Below, one piece after another: positions 63,031 to 64,000 of a DNA stretch of 64,000 bases. The notes beneath the pieces are model-generated. The model was given only the letters and a program-made list of their open reading frames with translations, had not been told where the DNA came from and did not search any database. Source of the stretch: Chitinophagaceae bacterium. Its GTDB lineage: Bacteria > Bacteroidota > Bacteroidia > Chitinophagales > Chitinophagaceae. Made by a program: the position numbers and the translations under genes. Positions within the stretch are counted from its first letter, which is position 1. Every line of letters begins with the position of its first letter. The stretch covers positions 29,719-93,718 of the forward strand of contig JAHBTJ010000027.1 in NCBI GenBank assembly GCA_019638595.1, written 5' to 3'.

Positions 63031-64000
63031 CTAATTTCTAAAATCATTCACTTTCGATTTAATATATTCTGCTTCATCCTTTACTTTTCCCTGGGATTTT
63101 TGCCTTTCATAATCAGCACGCCACATCGTTCTATTTTCAATGTAGAAATTAAACCTTTCTTTATACCAGTCAGAGGTGACCGGTTTCATATAATAATAAT
63201 GCTGCTGGGCAGGAGTAGCCATTTCATTAATTAGACTTAGTGATTGCTGATCAATACGGACATGTTGTGTTTCATGTAAAACTGTTTCGCTTCCTTCCAA
63301 TTGATTTTCAGGTGAGCTCAAATCATCTCCCTCCCTCAAGCTAACTTCAAACTTTAGATAATTGGTTGAACTTTTACCCTCAGCCACCTTATCTATTCCC
63401 TTATATTCAGTACCTGTTTTTAATTCCGTAGAAGTGCCAGTTTTTCGACTGACATTATACACTTTCGTATTCCCTTGAGCAGAATTATCTGAATTTGTCT
63501 TGCCGACTTTAAACACCACTGTAGTCGTACCATACTTACCTCCTGGGCTATACAACTTTACAAACCGTTTACCGGCTTTAGAGTTAAGCCATGTGTTATA
63601 TGCTTTACTCCAATTCTTGTCAGCCTTAATATGTGCATCAACGATTGTATCGCCTAAAGGGTCATTAAATCGTATGGGATTGTTACTCATTGAAGCGTAT
63701 GGGCTTTCGCTTTCACTTGCTTTGGGGTCTATCTGCCACCATCTTCCAAGTTGTGGATCAAGCATTCTAAACTGTGTAGAATACATTTCTAATCCGCTAC
63801 CATCACTAAATTCTTTGTTCTGTAATTCGGATCCTTTGTTGTATTTGTACTTATTCTCAGCAATACCGTTGAGTGCTTTAGATGATATCCCCGCCATAGT
63901 CAGCCCGAACGGATAGTAATGCGATTCTTCAAGTATAGCACCCCTGGTGTGCACTACCTGTAAGTTGTCAAAGAACAGGTCAACCTGGCTCTGGTTGCTC
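63031..64000 (-). CDS. RHS C-terminal cassette 4 with HExxH metallopeptidase tip, partial (5' end beyond window)
   Basis: The frame is open to the right edge; the upstream core continues ([20 protein letters not shown]). The core reads [91 protein letters not shown]. The tip, after a variable linker, has SETVLHETQHVRID (HETQH = HExxH) and a C-terminal helix-rich end. This suggests a zinc peptidase toxin. It may be the full-length RHS gene of this array, with N-terminal repeats to the right, but that is outside the window. Confidence 0.8.
   Translation of the reverse strand, partial: SNQSQVDLFFDNLQVVHTRGAILEESHYYPFGLTMAGISSKALNGIAENKYKYNKGSELQNKEFSDGSGLEMYSTQFRMLDPQLGRWWQIDPKASESESPYASMSNNPIRFNDPLGDTIVDAHIKADKNWSKAYNTWLNSKAGKRFVKLYSPGGKYGTTTVVFKVGKTNSDNSAQGNTKVYNVSRKTGTSTELKTGTEYKGIDKVAEGKSSTNYLKFEVSLREGDDLSSPENQLEGSETVLHETQHVRIDQQSLSLINEMATPAQQHYYYMKPVTSDWYKERFNFYIENRTMWRADYERQKSQGKVKDEAEYIKSKVNDFRN

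Overview
The window comes from a Bacteroidota chromosome, most likely family Chitinophagaceae. The evidence is: the gliding and type IX secretion genes gldC and porT, a protein with a T9SS C-terminal sorting domain, a SusC/SusD pair, several DUF families common in this phylum, promoters of the TTTG-N19..21-TAnnTTTG type, and no obvious Shine-Dalgarno sites. The genus is inferred from family content only.

Positions 1-31,600 are mostly core housekeeping genes. In order they are: a partial GT39-like membrane glycosyltransferase cut by the left edge, lysS, a large GH63/MGH1-like glycosidase, coaX, an outer-membrane protein and lptC (overlapping), cvpA, a YqeY-like gene, gldC, a glycosyltransferase, a T9SS cargo protein, a DUF4290 gene, murA, gmk, a GldE-like CBS protein, asd, a GIN-domain lipoprotein, a DUF2461 gene, a NUMOD4/HNH gene, ligA, a fatty-acid desaturase, apaG, icd, an EI24/CysZ-like gene, a 3-methyladenine glycosylase, ubiE, porT and gyrB. 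In front of asd lies a promoter, a 20-codon leader ORF rich in Lys/Thr/Met/Ile codons, and a terminator whose 5' arm can also pair with the end of the leader. This looks like a transcription attenuator controlling the aspartate-family pathway.

Positions 31,900-41,000 hold a tetrapyrrole cluster: a Cys-rich AraC regulator, then hemA, hemC, hemD, hemE, a PDDEXK/DUF1016 nuclease, hemF and, separately, hemB. The nuclease gene sits between hemE and hemF and overlaps the hemF start codon.

Positions 41,000-52,500 carry an aldose epimerase, a glutathione peroxidase, an IS110 transposase remnant between short repeats, a beta-helix lipoprotein, comF, radA, a candidate small RNA or small peptide locus, a zinc metallopeptidase and a SusC/SusD pair.

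Positions 52,700-64,000 are a repeat-rich accessory region. It starts with a CHC2 zinc-finger gene fragment and an HTH / antitoxin / toxin cluster with three homopolymer-type frame breaks. It continues with a minus-strand array of RHS C-terminal cassettes. Each cassette repeats the same RHS core and then carries a different toxin-like tip (two JAMM/DUF4329-like, one HNH-like with Cys pairs, one HExxH metallopeptidase), followed closely by a candidate immunity gene. No N-terminal RHS body is visible except possibly beyond the right edge. Short palindromic elements mark cassette junctions or interrupt the core coding sequence. The peptidase-type toxins pair with exported or lipoprotein partners, while the nuclease-type toxin pairs with an Imm33-like protein lacking a signal peptide.
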